Source: JABAYQ01 sp049890095 (lineage in GTDB: Bacteria; Bacteroidota; Bacteroidia; Flavobacteriales; UBA7312). From it: DNA of 64,000 nucleotides. The stretch lies in NCBI GenBank assembly GCA_049890095.1, contig JBMHCD010000008.1, positions 1 through 64,000 on the forward strand. The letters run 5' to 3'. The position numbers and the translations under genes were made by a program. Numbering within the stretch: the stretch's first letter is position 1; each line of letters begins with the position of its first letter. Of this stretch, positions 31,936-41,040 are shown piece by piece. The notes under the pieces are model-generated. The model searched no databases. It saw only the letters and a list, made by a program, of their open reading frames with translations, and was not told where the DNA came from.

Positions 31936-32493
31936 TTACTTTTTCTTTTTTGGAGCAATAAACATTGTCATTCGTTTCCCCTCTAATTTTGGCATTTGTT
32001 CTACAATACCATATTCTTCAAGAGCCTGAGCAAATTTTAGCAATAAAATTTCTCCAGAATCTTTGAAAACAATACTTCTACCTCTAAAAAATACAAAAGC
32101 TTTAACTTTCGATCCTTCTTCTAAAAATTTGATAGCATGTTTTGTCTTAAAGTTTAAGTCATGCTCTTCAGTATTAGGTCCAAACCGAATTTCTTTTATT
32201 ACTGTTTTGGAGGCATTAGCCTTGATTATTTTTTGTTTCTTTTTCTGATCGTACAAGAATTTTTTGTAGTCAATAATTTTACAAACTGGCGGGTTAGCTT
32301 TTGGAGATATTTCAACTAAGTCCAAACCCTCTAATTGAGCCATCTGTAATGCCTTTGATGTAGGATAAATACCTTGTTCAATATTATCTCCAACTAATCT
32401 TATTTCCCTAGCATCGATAAATTTGTTGATTTTGTGCTCTGGCTGAGTTGGTCCACGTCTGGCAAAGTTATTTTTACGTCTTCTTATAGCGAT
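31936..32493 (-). CDS. infC: Translation initiation factor IF-3, with ATC start codon
   Basis: This 185-residue factor prevents premature subunit joining and proofreads start codons. The first ATG in frame (32341-32343) would give only 135 residues and cut off most of the N-terminal domain. The frame stays open upstream and reads, in family register, AIRRRKNNFARRGPTQPEHK then INKFIDAREIRLVGDNIEQG. The only sensible start is ATC at 32491-32493 (coding MAIRRRK), 11 nt after the thrS stop. infC in many bacteria starts with a rare codon such as ATT or ATC, by which IF-3 regulates itself. C-terminal-domain motifs (KTVIKEIRFGPNTEEHD, FVFFRGRSI, GKRMTMFIAP) are normal. Confidence 0.93.
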   Translation of the reverse strand: MAIRRRKNNFARRGPTQPEHKINKFIDAREIRLVGDNIEQGIYPTSKALQMAQLEGLDLVEISPKANPPVCKIIDYKKFLYDQKKKQKIIKANASKTVIKEIRFGPNTEEHDLNFKTKHAIKFLEEGSKVKAFVFFRGRSIVFKDSGEILLLKFAQALEEYGIVEQMPKLEGKRMTMFIAPKKKK

Positions 32494-32504
32494 TTTCTTA
32501 TGTT

Positions 32505-34442
32505 TTAGTTATTAAATTCTATTAAATCTTTAATTTGTTTTTGAATCAATTCTATAAATTGATTTACTTTCATTGTTCCTAAATCTTCTCCTCCGTGCTT
32601 TCTAATTGTAATATTACCTTCTTTTTCTTCTCGTTCACCAACAATTACAATATAAGGCACTTTGCTTACTTCGGCATCTCTAATCTTGCGACCAGCTTTT
32701 TCTGCCCTCTCGTCAATTAGCCCGCGAATATCGGAATTATTTAACATATTTAAAACTTTTTTAGAGTATTCGTGATATTTTTCACTAATTGGCAGTATGG
32801 TTACTTGATTTGGCGTGAGCCACAACGGAAAATTTCCTGCACAATGCTCTAATAGAACGGAAACAAATCGTTCCATTGAACCAAATGGAGCTCTATGAAT
32901 CATGACAGGTCTGTGATTTTTATTATCCGAGCCTACATATTCTAGTTCAAAACGCTCCGGTAAATTATAATCTACTTGTATTGTACCTAGTTGCCAACTT
33001 CTTCCTAAGGCATCTTTTACCATAAAATCTAGTTTGGGTCCATAAAAAGCTGCTTCTCCATATTCAATTATAGTTTCAATACCTTTCTCATTCGTAGCTT
33101 CAATAATTGCATTTTCGGCTTTATCCCAGTTTTCTTTTGAGCCAATATATTTTTCTGGATTATCTTTGTCTCTCAAAGAAATTTGAGCGGTAAAATCTTC
33201 AAAACTTAATGTTTTAAAGATATACAATACTAAATCAATCACTTTAATAAACTCTTTTTTCACTTGTTGGGGTGTGCAGAATATATGTGCATCATCTTGA
33301 GTGAAAGAACGTACTCTAGATAGACCGTGTAACTCCCCTGATTGTTCGTATCTGTAAACAGTTCCAAATTCTGCAAAACGGATAGGTAAATCTTTGTATG
33401 ATCTAGGTTTGGTTTTATAAATTTCACAATGATGAGGACAGTTCATTGGTTTTAGTAAAAACTCTTCTCCTTCTGCAGGAGTTTGAATTGGTTGAAATGA
33501 ATCAGAGCCATATTTTTCATAATGACCAGAACAAACATATAGTTCTTTATTTCCAATATGAGGTGTAATTACTTGTTCGTACCCTGCTCTTGCTTGAGCT
33601 TGCTTCAAAAAGTTTTCTAATCTTTCTCTAAGAGCTGCACCTTTAGGTAACCAAAGAGGAAGACCTTGTCCGACTTTTTGAGAAAAAGTAAATAGTTCTA
33701 GTTCTTTACCTAATTTACGATGATCTCTTTGTTTAGCAAGTTCTAAAAGTTCTAAATATTCAGAAAGCTCTTTTTGTTTTGGAAAACTAATTCCATATAT
33801 CCTGGTAAGTTGTTTGTTGTTTTCATCTCCTCTCCAATACGCACCAGCAATATTTAAAAGTTTAATTGCTTTAATAAATGATGTATTTGGTATATGTGGA
33901 CCTCTACATAGGTCAGTAAAGTTTCCTTGAGTATAAAATGTAATAGAACCATCGTCTAACCCATCTATTAGTTCTAATTTGTATTCATCATTTTTAAAAT
34001 ATTCTATAGCATCTTTTTTAGAAATTTCTTTTCTGATAAATTCATTTTTTTCTCTTGCGAGTTCTACCATCTTTTTTTCAATTTTGGGAAAATCTTCGGA
34101 AGAAATTTGATGATCACCAAAATCAACATCGTAATAAAAACCATTCTCAATAGCTGGTCCTATTGCTAATTTTATGTTAGGGTATAAAGACTCTAAAGCT
34201 TCAGCCATTAAATGAGCAGAGGAATGCCACATAGTTTCTTTTCCTTTAGCATTTTGCCATGTAAGAAGATTAAGTGAACAGTCAGAAATGATAGGTCTAT
34301 TAGCATCCCAAACCTCGTCGTTAATTTCACATGCTAGGACATTTCTAGCTAGCCCTTCACTTATAGATTTAGCGATGTTTATAGCTGTAGTTCCTTTTTC
34401 AACTTCTTTAATAGTTCCGTCAGGAAGAGTAATTTTTATCAT
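32505..34442 (-). CDS. thrS: Threonyl-tRNA synthetase
   Basis: This 645-residue class II synthetase has an N-terminal TGS domain (ITLPDGTIKEVEKGTTAINIAKS), an editing domain with HSSAHLMAEAL, and a catalytic core with MNCPHHCEIYK zinc-ligand motif and FAEFGTVYRYEQSGELHGL. The C-terminal anticodon domain holds VTILPISEKYHEY. Full length. It leads the thrS-infC-rpmI-rplT operon. A -7 box (34466-34473) lies 23 nt upstream of the ATG. No T-box or other leader element fits in the ~20-nt leader. Confidence 0.98.
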   Translation of the reverse strand: MIKITLPDGTIKEVEKGTTAINIAKSISEGLARNVLACEINDEVWDANRPIISDCSLNLLTWQNAKGKETMWHSSAHLMAEALESLYPNIKLAIGPAIENGFYYDVDFGDHQISSEDFPKIEKKMVELAREKNEFIRKEISKKDAIEYFKNDEYKLELIDGLDDGSITFYTQGNFTDLCRGPHIPNTSFIKAIKLLNIAGAYWRGDENNKQLTRIYGISFPKQKELSEYLELLELAKQRDHRKLGKELELFTFSQKVGQGLPLWLPKGAALRERLENFLKQAQARAGYEQVITPHIGNKELYVCSGHYEKYGSDSFQPIQTPAEGEEFLLKPMNCPHHCEIYKTKPRSYKDLPIRFAEFGTVYRYEQSGELHGLSRVRSFTQDDAHIFCTPQQVKKEFIKVIDLVLYIFKTLSFEDFTAQISLRDKDNPEKYIGSKENWDKAENAIIEATNEKGIETIIEYGEAAFYGPKLDFMVKDALGRSWQLGTIQVDYNLPERFELEYVGSDNKNHRPVMIHRAPFGSMERFVSVLLEHCAGNFPLWLTPNQVTILPISEKYHEYSKKVLNMLNNSDIRGLIDERAEKAGRKIRDAEVSKVPYIVIVGEREEKEGNITIRKHGGEDLGTMKVNQFIELIQKQIKDLIEFNN

Positions 34443-34465
34443 TATGATGTTTTTATTCTAGTCGG

Positions 34466-34473
34466 CAAATATA
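34466..34473 (-). promoter_or_regulatory. -7 box of thrS
   Basis: Minus-strand TATATTTG is a full match to TAnnTTTG, 23 nt before the thrS ATG, leaving a leader of about 19 nt. No TTG is found at the expected -33 distance. Confidence 0.5.
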
Positions 34474-34495
34474 ATTAAAAGCTATTATAATGAGA

Positions 34496-36124
34496 TTAAA
34501 CTTGTAGTATTCCTGGGTTGTATTTTTTTTCGATTGGTGAATGATTTGCTGCTTCTATACCCATTGAAATAATATTTCGTGTTTCTCTAGGGTCAATAAT
34601 AGCATCTATCCATAATTTTGAGGCAGCATAATACGGAGTTGTTTGATGATCATATTTTTCACTTACTTTTTTGATCATCTTTTCTCTTATTTCTTTTGTA
34701 ATTTCTTTTTGTGATTTTTTAAGACTAGCTTCTTCAATTTGCGCTAGAACTTTTGCGGCTTGTGCTCCTCCCATTACTGCAATTCTTGCACTTGGCCATG
34801 CTACGATTAATCTTGGATCAAAAGCTTTTCCGCACATTGCATAATTTCCAGCACCATACGAATTGCCTAAAATAATGGTGAATTTTGGAACAACAGAGTT
34901 GCTCATAGTGTTAACCATTTTAGCACCATCTTTAATAATTCCTCCATGTTCTGATTTAGATCCAACCATAAATCCAGTAACGTCTTGTAAAAAAACTAGA
35001 GGGATATTTTTTTGATTACAAATTGCAATAAATCTACTTGCCTTATCTGCCGAATCAGAATAAATAACACCTCCAAATTGCATTTCACCTTTTTTGTTTT
35101 TAACAAGCTTTCGTTGATTTGCAACTATACCTACAGCCCAACCATCTATTCGTGCATATCCGCAAATAATAGATTTTCCAAAATCTTTTTTATATTCTTC
35201 CAATTCTGAGTTATCGACAATACGCTCTATGATTTCTCTAGTATCGTATGGTTTTTCGTTTTTTACAGATAAAATACCTAGAATTTCATCTTCATTTTTG
35301 ATAGGCTTTTGTGATTTGATTCTATTAAAGCCTGCGTTTTTATTATCTCCAATTTTATTTACTAATGATTTAATTTTTTCAAGGCACTCTTTATCATCAT
35401 CAACTTTATAGTCTGTAACACCAGAAATTTCGCAGTGAGAGGTAGCTCCTCCTAAACTTTCATTATCAATATTTTCTCCAATAGCGGCTTTAACTAAATA
35501 ACTACCTGCTAGAAAAATTGTACCTGTTTTATTAACGATCAAAGCTTCATCACTCATAATAGGAAGATATGCTCCACCAGCTACACAAGATCCCATAATA
35601 GCAGATATTTGTACAATTCCCATGGATGACATTATTGCATTATTTCTAAAAATTCTTCCAAAATGCTCTTTGTCAGGAAAAATTTCATCTTGCATTGGAA
35701 GAAAGACGCCAGCACTATCAACTAAATAAATTATAGGTAATTTATTTTCCATAGCAATCTCTTGTGCTCTTAAATTTTTCTTAGCAGTAATTGGAAACCA
35801 AGCACCTGCTTTCACCGTTGCGTCATTTGCAACTATAACTACTTGCCTTTGTTGTACGTATCCGATACCAATAACTACTCCGCCACATGGACATCCACCA
35901 TATTCTTTATACATGCCGTTTCCTGCAAATGCTCCAATTTCCAGAAAATGAGTGTTTTCATCTATGAGATAATTTATCCTTTCTCTTACACTAAGTTTTC
36001 CTTTTTTATGTTGCTTGGCAATTTTTTCTTTTCCTCCTCCCAAATAGATTTTTTGTAATTTCTGATTCATTTCTGAAATCAGTAATTTCATTTGGTCTTC
36101 ATTTTTATTAAATTCTACGTTCAT
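34496..36124 (-). CDS. Acyl-CoA carboxylase subunit beta (methylcrotonyl-CoA carboxylase-like)
   Basis: This 542-residue carboxyltransferase has both crotonase-like halves. In the first half, GCPCGGVVIGIGYVQ, ANDATVKAGAWFPITAKKN and YLVDSAGVFLPMQ are typical of methylcrotonyl-CoA carboxylase beta, whose pathway is leucine breakdown. The second half has FLQDVTGFMVGSKSEHGGIIKDGAKM and GNSYGAGNYAMCGKAFDPR. The biotin-carrying alpha subunit is not in the window. The next gene overlaps its start by 4 nt. Substrate choice between methylcrotonyl- and other acyl-CoAs is inferred from the motif spacing. Confidence 0.85.
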   Translation of the reverse strand: MNVEFNKNEDQMKLLISEMNQKLQKIYLGGGKEKIAKQHKKGKLSVRERINYLIDENTHFLEIGAFAGNGMYKEYGGCPCGGVVIGIGYVQQRQVVIVANDATVKAGAWFPITAKKNLRAQEIAMENKLPIIYLVDSAGVFLPMQDEIFPDKEHFGRIFRNNAIMSSMGIVQISAIMGSCVAGGAYLPIMSDEALIVNKTGTIFLAGSYLVKAAIGENIDNESLGGATSHCEISGVTDYKVDDDKECLEKIKSLVNKIGDNKNAGFNRIKSQKPIKNEDEILGILSVKNEKPYDTREIIERIVDNSELEEYKKDFGKSIICGYARIDGWAVGIVANQRKLVKNKKGEMQFGGVIYSDSADKASRFIAICNQKNIPLVFLQDVTGFMVGSKSEHGGIIKDGAKMVNTMSNSVVPKFTIILGNSYGAGNYAMCGKAFDPRLIVAWPSARIAVMGGAQAAKVLAQIEEASLKKSQKEITKEIREKMIKKVSEKYDHQTTPYYAASKLWIDAIIDPRETRNIISMGIEAANHSPIEKKYNPGILQV

Positions 36125-36729
36125 GTGTTATTTAAATTGATATTAGAAAGATAATTATGTGATTCTGGACCTAAATTAAAAAGTAAATCTAAAATACTTA
36201 AGTTTGGAATAAAGTTTAACTTGTAAGAGAATACTTGTTCATATTTTTCCATGTCTTTTTTATTAAACTTGTAATTTCTAAAGTCTAACTTAGGATTGGT
36301 GTTATAATTTTTGGTTATTATAAAATCTTTAGACAAATCTGTTAATTCAATTATTTTTTGATGGATTTCTAAATTTAAGTCTACGAGAAAGGTAGGTTTT
36401 TTTTGAAAAAAAACGATAATGTCATCGCAGTAATGTTCAAAAAAAGGAGCACTTCTGTAGGCGCTTTTTATACTATTCCAATGTTCTTTTTGCCAATTGT
36501 AATCGTAGCTAATCTTTATATCTTTAATCAGGGTTTTATCACTAGACTTTCGTATTTTGGGGACTGTCAAACGAATACTTCCATTTGCACCAAAAATAGA
36601 ACACCTTGTTCTTAGCGTTTGCTTTTGAAAATATTCATTTATCTCAATAGCATATTCTTGTTTTTCAAGTAGTCCGTAATACTCTGTTGGACCAAAATAA
36701 GCGATTGGTACGGTATTAATGAATTGCAT
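36121..36729 (-). CDS. WbqC family protein
   Basis: This 202-residue protein belongs to the WbqC-like family (PF08889 type): AYFGPTEYYGLL at the N-terminus, then QTLRTRCSIFGANGSIRLTVPK, and HWNSIKSAYRSAPFFEHY in the centre. Family members are often encoded in O-antigen clusters, but activity is unknown. In flavobacteria the gene typically follows lepB, as here (14-nt overlap), so a general envelope role is more likely than a specific O-antigen one. Confidence 0.85.
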   Translation of the reverse strand: MQFINTVPIAYFGPTEYYGLLEKQEYAIEINEYFQKQTLRTRCSIFGANGSIRLTVPKIRKSSDKTLIKDIKISYDYNWQKEHWNSIKSAYRSAPFFEHYCDDIIVFFQKKPTFLVDLNLEIHQKIIELTDLSKDFIITKNYNTNPKLDFRNYKFNKKDMEKYEQVFSYKLNFIPNLSILDLLFNLGPESHNYLSNINLNNT

Positions 36730-37987
36730 TAAACAGTCTATTCCAACGAATTTTGTTGATTCCTTTTTTGTTTTTATCCCAGCTCATCCAAATGAATAAT
36801 GCTTTACCAACAATATGATCTTCTGGAACAAATCCCCAATATCTTGAGTCTAAAGAATTATGTCTATTGTCACCCATCATCCAGTAATAATTCATTTTAA
36901 AGGTATAAGATGTTGTTTTAATTCCATTGATATAAATGTCATTACCCTTTAGTTCAAGAGAGTTTTTTTCATAAACTTCTATTATACGTTTGTAAATAGA
37001 AATATTTTCAGTTGTTAAATTAACGGAGCTTCCTTTCGAGGGTACTTTTAAGGGACCAAAGTTATCAATGTTCCAATTATAATAATTCGATTTAGGAAAA
37101 ACAGATCCATCTCTTTTAATGCCTGAAGGTTCGACTACTTTTTCAACTTTATTTACATAGGTGAAGTTTTGAAATGCGTTTTTATTTTCTTCATTTAAAA
37201 TTAATTCATATTCTCCTTTATTAGATAATGGTCGACCCTCATAAACATTATATTTGTTTAAGGTTTTGCTTCTAAACCCACTTCCATCTGTTTTAACGTA
37301 GTATTTAAACTGATTTTTTATTTTATCATTCAGTATTTGTGGTTTTCCATTAATATAAAGATCAGTATTTTTAATTTCCAAGATATCCCCTGGAATAGCA
37401 ACACACCTTTTAATATAATTCTCTTTTTTGTCAACAGGTCGCTCAGGATGTTCTAGATCGTCCGCAGGATAATTAAATACAACACAGTCGTTTCTTTCAA
37501 TTTCTCCTAAGCCTTTCATTCTATGGTAATCAAGTTGTATCCAATCTAAATATGCAGGCGTATTTTTTGTTCCAGGCATAGTATGGTGTACAAGAGGAAA
37601 AGCAATAGGAGTATTTGGTACTCTTGGGCCATAGCTAACTTTTGAAACAAATAGAAAATCTCCAATAAGTAGAGATTTTTCCATGGAAGATGTTGGTATG
37701 GTGTACGCTTCGATTAAAAACGTTCTAAGAATAGTAGCAGCTATTACTGCAAATAAAATTGCATCAAACCAACTTTTAATTTCGCTTTTTTTCTTTTTTT
37801 CTTTTTTCTTTTTTTTCCAGAATTGCCAACTGATTGTTTCCCAAAATAAAATATCACCAATAATTAGAGGGACAAAATACAACCATTCACCTTCGATTAA
37901 GTAAACGAATAACGACCATAAAATGGTGAAAAAAATAAAAGCGACAGCTTTAAATGAGGTTCCTAATAGTTCTTTGAGTTTCTTCAT
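36716..37987 (-). CDS. lepB: Signal peptidase I
   Basis: This 423-residue enzyme cleaves Sec signal peptides at the outer face of the inner membrane. Two membrane segments precede the catalytic site IPTSSMEKSLL (Ser101), with the base Lys193 in NYIKRCVAIPGD. The late motif GDNRHNSLDSRYWG is present. It is longer than E. coli LepB (324 residues), because ~130 residues separate the Lys region from the GDNR motif. This expansion is common in Bacteroidetes. A lysine-rich loop (KKKKKEKKKKS) follows the first membrane pair. It is flanked by dapB and the WbqC-like gene. Confidence 0.95.
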   Translation of the reverse strand: MKKLKELLGTSFKAVAFIFFTILWSLFVYLIEGEWLYFVPLIIGDILFWETISWQFWKKKKKEKKKKSEIKSWFDAILFAVIAATILRTFLIEAYTIPTSSMEKSLLIGDFLFVSKVSYGPRVPNTPIAFPLVHHTMPGTKNTPAYLDWIQLDYHRMKGLGEIERNDCVVFNYPADDLEHPERPVDKKENYIKRCVAIPGDILEIKNTDLYINGKPQILNDKIKNQFKYYVKTDGSGFRSKTLNKYNVYEGRPLSNKGEYELILNEENKNAFQNFTYVNKVEKVVEPSGIKRDGSVFPKSNYYNWNIDNFGPLKVPSKGSSVNLTTENISIYKRIIEVYEKNSLELKGNDIYINGIKTTSYTFKMNYYWMMGDNRHNSLDSRYWGFVPEDHIVGKALFIWMSWDKNKKGINKIRWNRLFNAIH

Positions 37988-37989
37988 TT

Positions 37990-38640
37990 TTATAAATTTA
38001 ATACATCATTCATTCCAAAAACACCTTTTTTATTATATAGCCATTCTGCAGCAATGATTGCTCCTAGAGCAAATCCTTTTCTGTTATGAGCTTCATGTTT
38101 TATTTCTATACTATCAATTACAGAATCGTACGAAATAATATGTGTTCCGGGCACTTCATCTTTTCTAATACTTTTTATGTCACACTGATTTATATCTTGC
38201 TTTAGTCGTAATGCTGTTCCGCTTGGAGCATCCAGTTTATGGATATGATGAATTTCAGTCATGTTTGCATTATACTGATCCTGATTAGTCATCAGTTTAC
38301 TTAGAAATTGATTTAGTTTAAAAAATAAATTAACACCTATGCTAAAATTTGAAGCGTATAAAAAAGCAGTATTATTTTTATGACAAATAGCTTTAGCATC
38401 TTCTAATTTTTCTAACCAACCAGTTGTTCCAGAAACGGTTGGAACTTTGTTAGATAACGCAAGTTTGATATTATTAAAAGCAGAATCAGGAGTACTAAAA
38501 TCAATAGCTACATCAATATCTTTAAAATCTATTAACTGATTTTTTTCTTTTATTATCAAACCTATTTTATGTCCTCTATCTTTAGAAATAGATTCAATTT
38601 CTTTACCCATTTTTCCGTATCCAATCAAAGCAATGTTCAT
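37990..38640 (-). CDS. dapB: 4-hydroxy-tetrahydrodipicolinate reductase
   Basis: This 216-residue NAD(P)H-dependent enzyme acts in lysine/diaminopimelate synthesis. The N-terminal ALIGYGKMGKEI Rossmann motif, DVAIDFSTPDSAF, VSGTTGWLE, ASNFSIGVNLFF and the catalytic EIHHIHKLDAPSGTA are present. I use ATG 38640 (MNIALIGYG); an in-frame start three codons upstream adds nothing. It is about 30 residues shorter than the E. coli enzyme, as usual in this phylum. A -7 box on the minus strand (38647-38654) touches the stop of the upstream gene. Confidence 0.95.
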   Translation of the reverse strand: MNIALIGYGKMGKEIESISKDRGHKIGLIIKEKNQLIDFKDIDVAIDFSTPDSAFNNIKLALSNKVPTVSGTTGWLEKLEDAKAICHKNNTAFLYASNFSIGVNLFFKLNQFLSKLMTNQDQYNANMTEIHHIHKLDAPSGTALRLKQDINQCDIKSIRKDEVPGTHIISYDSVIDSIEIKHEAHNRKGFALGAIIAAEWLYNKKGVFGMNDVLNL

Positions 38641-38646
38641 AATTTG

Positions 38647-38654
38647 CAAAATTA
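38647..38654 (-). promoter_or_regulatory. Possible internal -7 box for dapB
   Basis: Minus-strand TAATTTTG lies 6 nt before the dapB ATG and overlaps the stop codon of the DUF5683 gene. It fits the start-abutting box pattern seen elsewhere. It may give dapB-lepB separate expression, but the A/T-rich context makes chance a real alternative. Confidence 0.33.
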
Positions 38655-39173
38655 AAAATTCAATTTTAATAACAAACTTGGATAAACTCCTTGTGTTGTT
38701 GCTAAAATATTTGGTTGAGTTGAAAAGCTTAAGTTATCATCAACATTAAAATCAAAAAGATGAGCGTCCACACTTGCATCAACTATATTGAGAATGTAAA
38801 CGACACCTGTTAAGATATATGATAAATCTCTATTTCTCTGATAGAATTCACTAATTGTTACCAGCTGATTATCTGTATATATATCTTTGTAGATATCATC
38901 TCCACCATTGGATCTTAATTTTAAAGCTTCTGCGTAGGTATTAAGATTAGATTGATTTTCTATAGAGTAGTAGATAGTAGCTCCTAAGCATGCATAAACA
39001 ATAGGTACTTTCCAATATTTTTTATTATAAATCTGTCCTAGTCCTGGAACGACTGCCGAAAGAATAGATGCTTTTTTTGGTGAAACAGTTCTTTTATCTA
39101 AATTTTGACCAAAACTATTTATGAGTGAAAAAGCAAGAAAAAATGTTAAAATATATTTCAATTTAGATTCCAA
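38652..39173 (-). CDS. DUF5683 domain-containing protein
   Basis: This 173-residue protein has an N-terminal signal or anchor segment (~8-22, ending FGQN) and the conserved ILSAVVPGLGQIYNKKYWKVPIVYACLGATIYY stretch with a second hydrophobic segment. A third lies at LSYILTGVVYILNIVDASVDAHL. This matches DUF5683, a Bacteroidetes family of unknown function found between parB and dapB. It is likely an inner-membrane protein. It overlaps parB by 11 nt. Confidence 0.88.
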   Translation of the reverse strand: MESKLKYILTFFLAFSLINSFGQNLDKRTVSPKKASILSAVVPGLGQIYNKKYWKVPIVYACLGATIYYSIENQSNLNTYAEALKLRSNGGDDIYKDIYTDNQLVTISEFYQRNRDLSYILTGVVYILNIVDASVDAHLFDFNVDDNLSFSTQPNILATTQGVYPSLLLKLNF

Positions 39174-40065
39174 AATATTTAACTATTTCATTTAATTCAT
39201 CTTCATTATTGAATGAAATTTCAATTTTTCCTTTGCCTGACTTTAGTACTTTAAGTTTAATTTCTTTTCCAGTGGCATTTTTGAGATCGTTATTTAGCTT
39301 TTGGTGTTCAAAAGAAGGAATGGTTGGTGATTTACTCTTGTTATTATTTTTTTTGTAAGAACTATTACCAAATTCTTTTACAATTTGTTCGATTTCTCTA
39401 ACAGAGAATTTTTTATCAATAGCGTCTCTAAAAATATTTAATTGAGTTTGAATATCAGAAACATTTATTAGTGCTCTGGCATGCCCCATTGAAATAACTT
39501 TACTTTTTAGAGCAGCGAGTATTTCAGCAGGTAATTTTAATAACCTTAGATAATTAGAAATGGTTGATCTTTTTTTACCAACCCTTTCACTCATTTTATC
39601 TTGAGTTAGTTTACATTCGTTCATCAGTCTTTGATAGCTAAAAGCTATTTCCACAGGATTTAGTTCTTCTCTTTGAATATTTTCAACTAATGCCATTTCT
39701 AGCATCTGTTGGTCATTAGCTATTCTTATAAATGCTGGTATTGAATTAAGCTTAGCTAACTTAGAAGCTCTAAATCTTCTTTCTCCTGAAATAAGTTGAT
39801 ATTTATCAAATCCTAATTTTCTTACAGTTATTGGCTGAATAACACCAAGTTGAGTAATAGATGCTGCCAATTCTTGTAGTGCATCTCTATCAAATTCAAT
39901 TCTTGGTTGAAATGGATTAATTTCTATCTGCTCTATATCAATTTCAGAAATTGAACCTGCTACTTTGATAAGTTCTCTATCTGATTCTTTTGAAGTAATA
40001 TCAGTGTCTGGGTTTTTCAATAAAGCGGACAAACCCTTACCTAATGCTCGTTTTTTTTCTGCCAT
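39163..40065 (-). CDS. parB: Chromosome partitioning protein ParB
   Basis: This 300-residue protein begins KKRALGKGLSALL, has the CTP-binding ParB/Srx domain (IEQIEINPFQPRIEFD; LISGERRFRASKLAKL) and NIQREELNPVEIAFSYQRLM, then the helix-turn-helix TQDKMSERVGKKRSTISNYLRLLKLP. A C-terminal dimerisation domain follows. It loads on parS sites and recruits SMC. No parS (TGTTTCACGTGAAACA-type) site was noticed nearby. parA lies 1 nt upstream. Confidence 0.97.
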   Translation of the reverse strand: MAEKKRALGKGLSALLKNPDTDITSKESDRELIKVAGSISEIDIEQIEINPFQPRIEFDRDALQELAASITQLGVIQPITVRKLGFDKYQLISGERRFRASKLAKLNSIPAFIRIANDQQMLEMALVENIQREELNPVEIAFSYQRLMNECKLTQDKMSERVGKKRSTISNYLRLLKLPAEILAALKSKVISMGHARALINVSDIQTQLNIFRDAIDKKFSVREIEQIVKEFGNSSYKKNNNKSKSPTIPSFEHQKLNNDLKNATGKEIKLKVLKSGKGKIEISFNNEDELNEIVKYFGI

Positions 40066-40066
40066 T

Positions 40067-40843
40067 TTATTTGATTTCTACTTTGTTTTTGCTAATCAAT
40101 TCTTGTGCTAGATTTATATAATTGATTGCACCTTTACTACTTGCATCGTGCATTATTATAGTCTCTCCAAAGCTCGGAGCTTCACTTAATCGAACATTTC
40201 TCTGAATAATTGTATCAAAAACCATTTCTTGAAAATGAGTTTTAACTTCTTCAACTACTTGATTAGATAGTCTCAAGCGTGTATCGTACATAGTAAGAAG
40301 TAATCCTTCTATTTCTAAGTTTTTATTTAGTCTTGATTGAACTATTTTAATAGTGTTTAGTAATTTTCCTAATCCTTCAAGAGCAAAATATTCGCATTGA
40401 ATAGGAATAATTATTGAGTCAGCAGCTGTAAGTGCATTTGTAGTCACTATTCCAAGAGATGGCGCGCAGTCTATAATTATATAGTCGAAATCTTCCTTGA
40501 TGTCTTCCAAAATATTATTTAAAATATATTCACGGTTGTTTTTGTTTACTAACTCAAGTTCAGCACCGACTAAATCAATTCGAGATGGAAGAAGGTGTAG
40601 ATTTGGACTCTTAGTTTCAAAAATAGCATCCCTTACATTAATATCATTGATAAGACATTCGTAAATGCTATTTTCAATGCTTCTTGGGTCAAAACCAACT
40701 CCAGATGTTGAATTAGCTTGTGGGTCTACATCTATTAAAAGTACCTTTTTTTCTAATACTCCTAAACTAGCAGATAGATTAATTGCAGTTGTAGTTTTCC
40801 CAACACCACCTTTTTGATTAGCTATTACAATTACTTTACACAT
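40067..40843 (-). CDS. parA: Chromosome partitioning ATPase ParA
   Basis: This 258-residue deviant Walker ATPase has KGGVGKTTTAINLSASL near the N-terminus, LLIDVDPQANSTSG, DYIIIDCAPSLG, and a C-terminal RLSEAPSFGETIIMHD. It forms the partition system with parB and begins this operon. The ~200-bp gap upstream to the divergent DoxX-like gene holds no clear -7 box on either strand. Confidence 0.97.
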   Translation of the reverse strand: MCKVIVIANQKGGVGKTTTAINLSASLGVLEKKVLLIDVDPQANSTSGVGFDPRSIENSIYECLINDINVRDAIFETKSPNLHLLPSRIDLVGAELELVNKNNREYILNNILEDIKEDFDYIIIDCAPSLGIVTTNALTAADSIIIPIQCEYFALEGLGKLLNTIKIVQSRLNKNLEIEGLLLTMYDTRLRLSNQVVEEVKTHFQEMVFDTIIQRNVRLSEAPSFGETIIMHDASSKGAINYINLAQELISKNKVEIK

Positions 40844-41040
40844 ATTCTAATATCGATTTTAAGCTTTTTCTGATTCTGTTTTAAGTCAATAAGTTGTTGT
40901 CAATTAGCTTTTTTGTATGTTTGCTTCAAATAGAGAATTGACTTTGAAATCAAAAGTAATAGATTTGATTTTTTTACTCTAAATAAATTAGGATGTTTTT
41001 TTAACATTTTGACTAAATTGTTAATAGCTGATTAAAGTTT

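Noticed and set aside
32341..32343. ATG at 32343 as the infC start
   Set aside because: It would delete most of the IF-3 N-terminal domain although the upstream frame encodes it in full.
39163..41040. A parS or replication-origin site next to parAB
   Set aside because: I noticed no palindromic parS-like sequence, no DnaA-box cluster and no dnaA gene.
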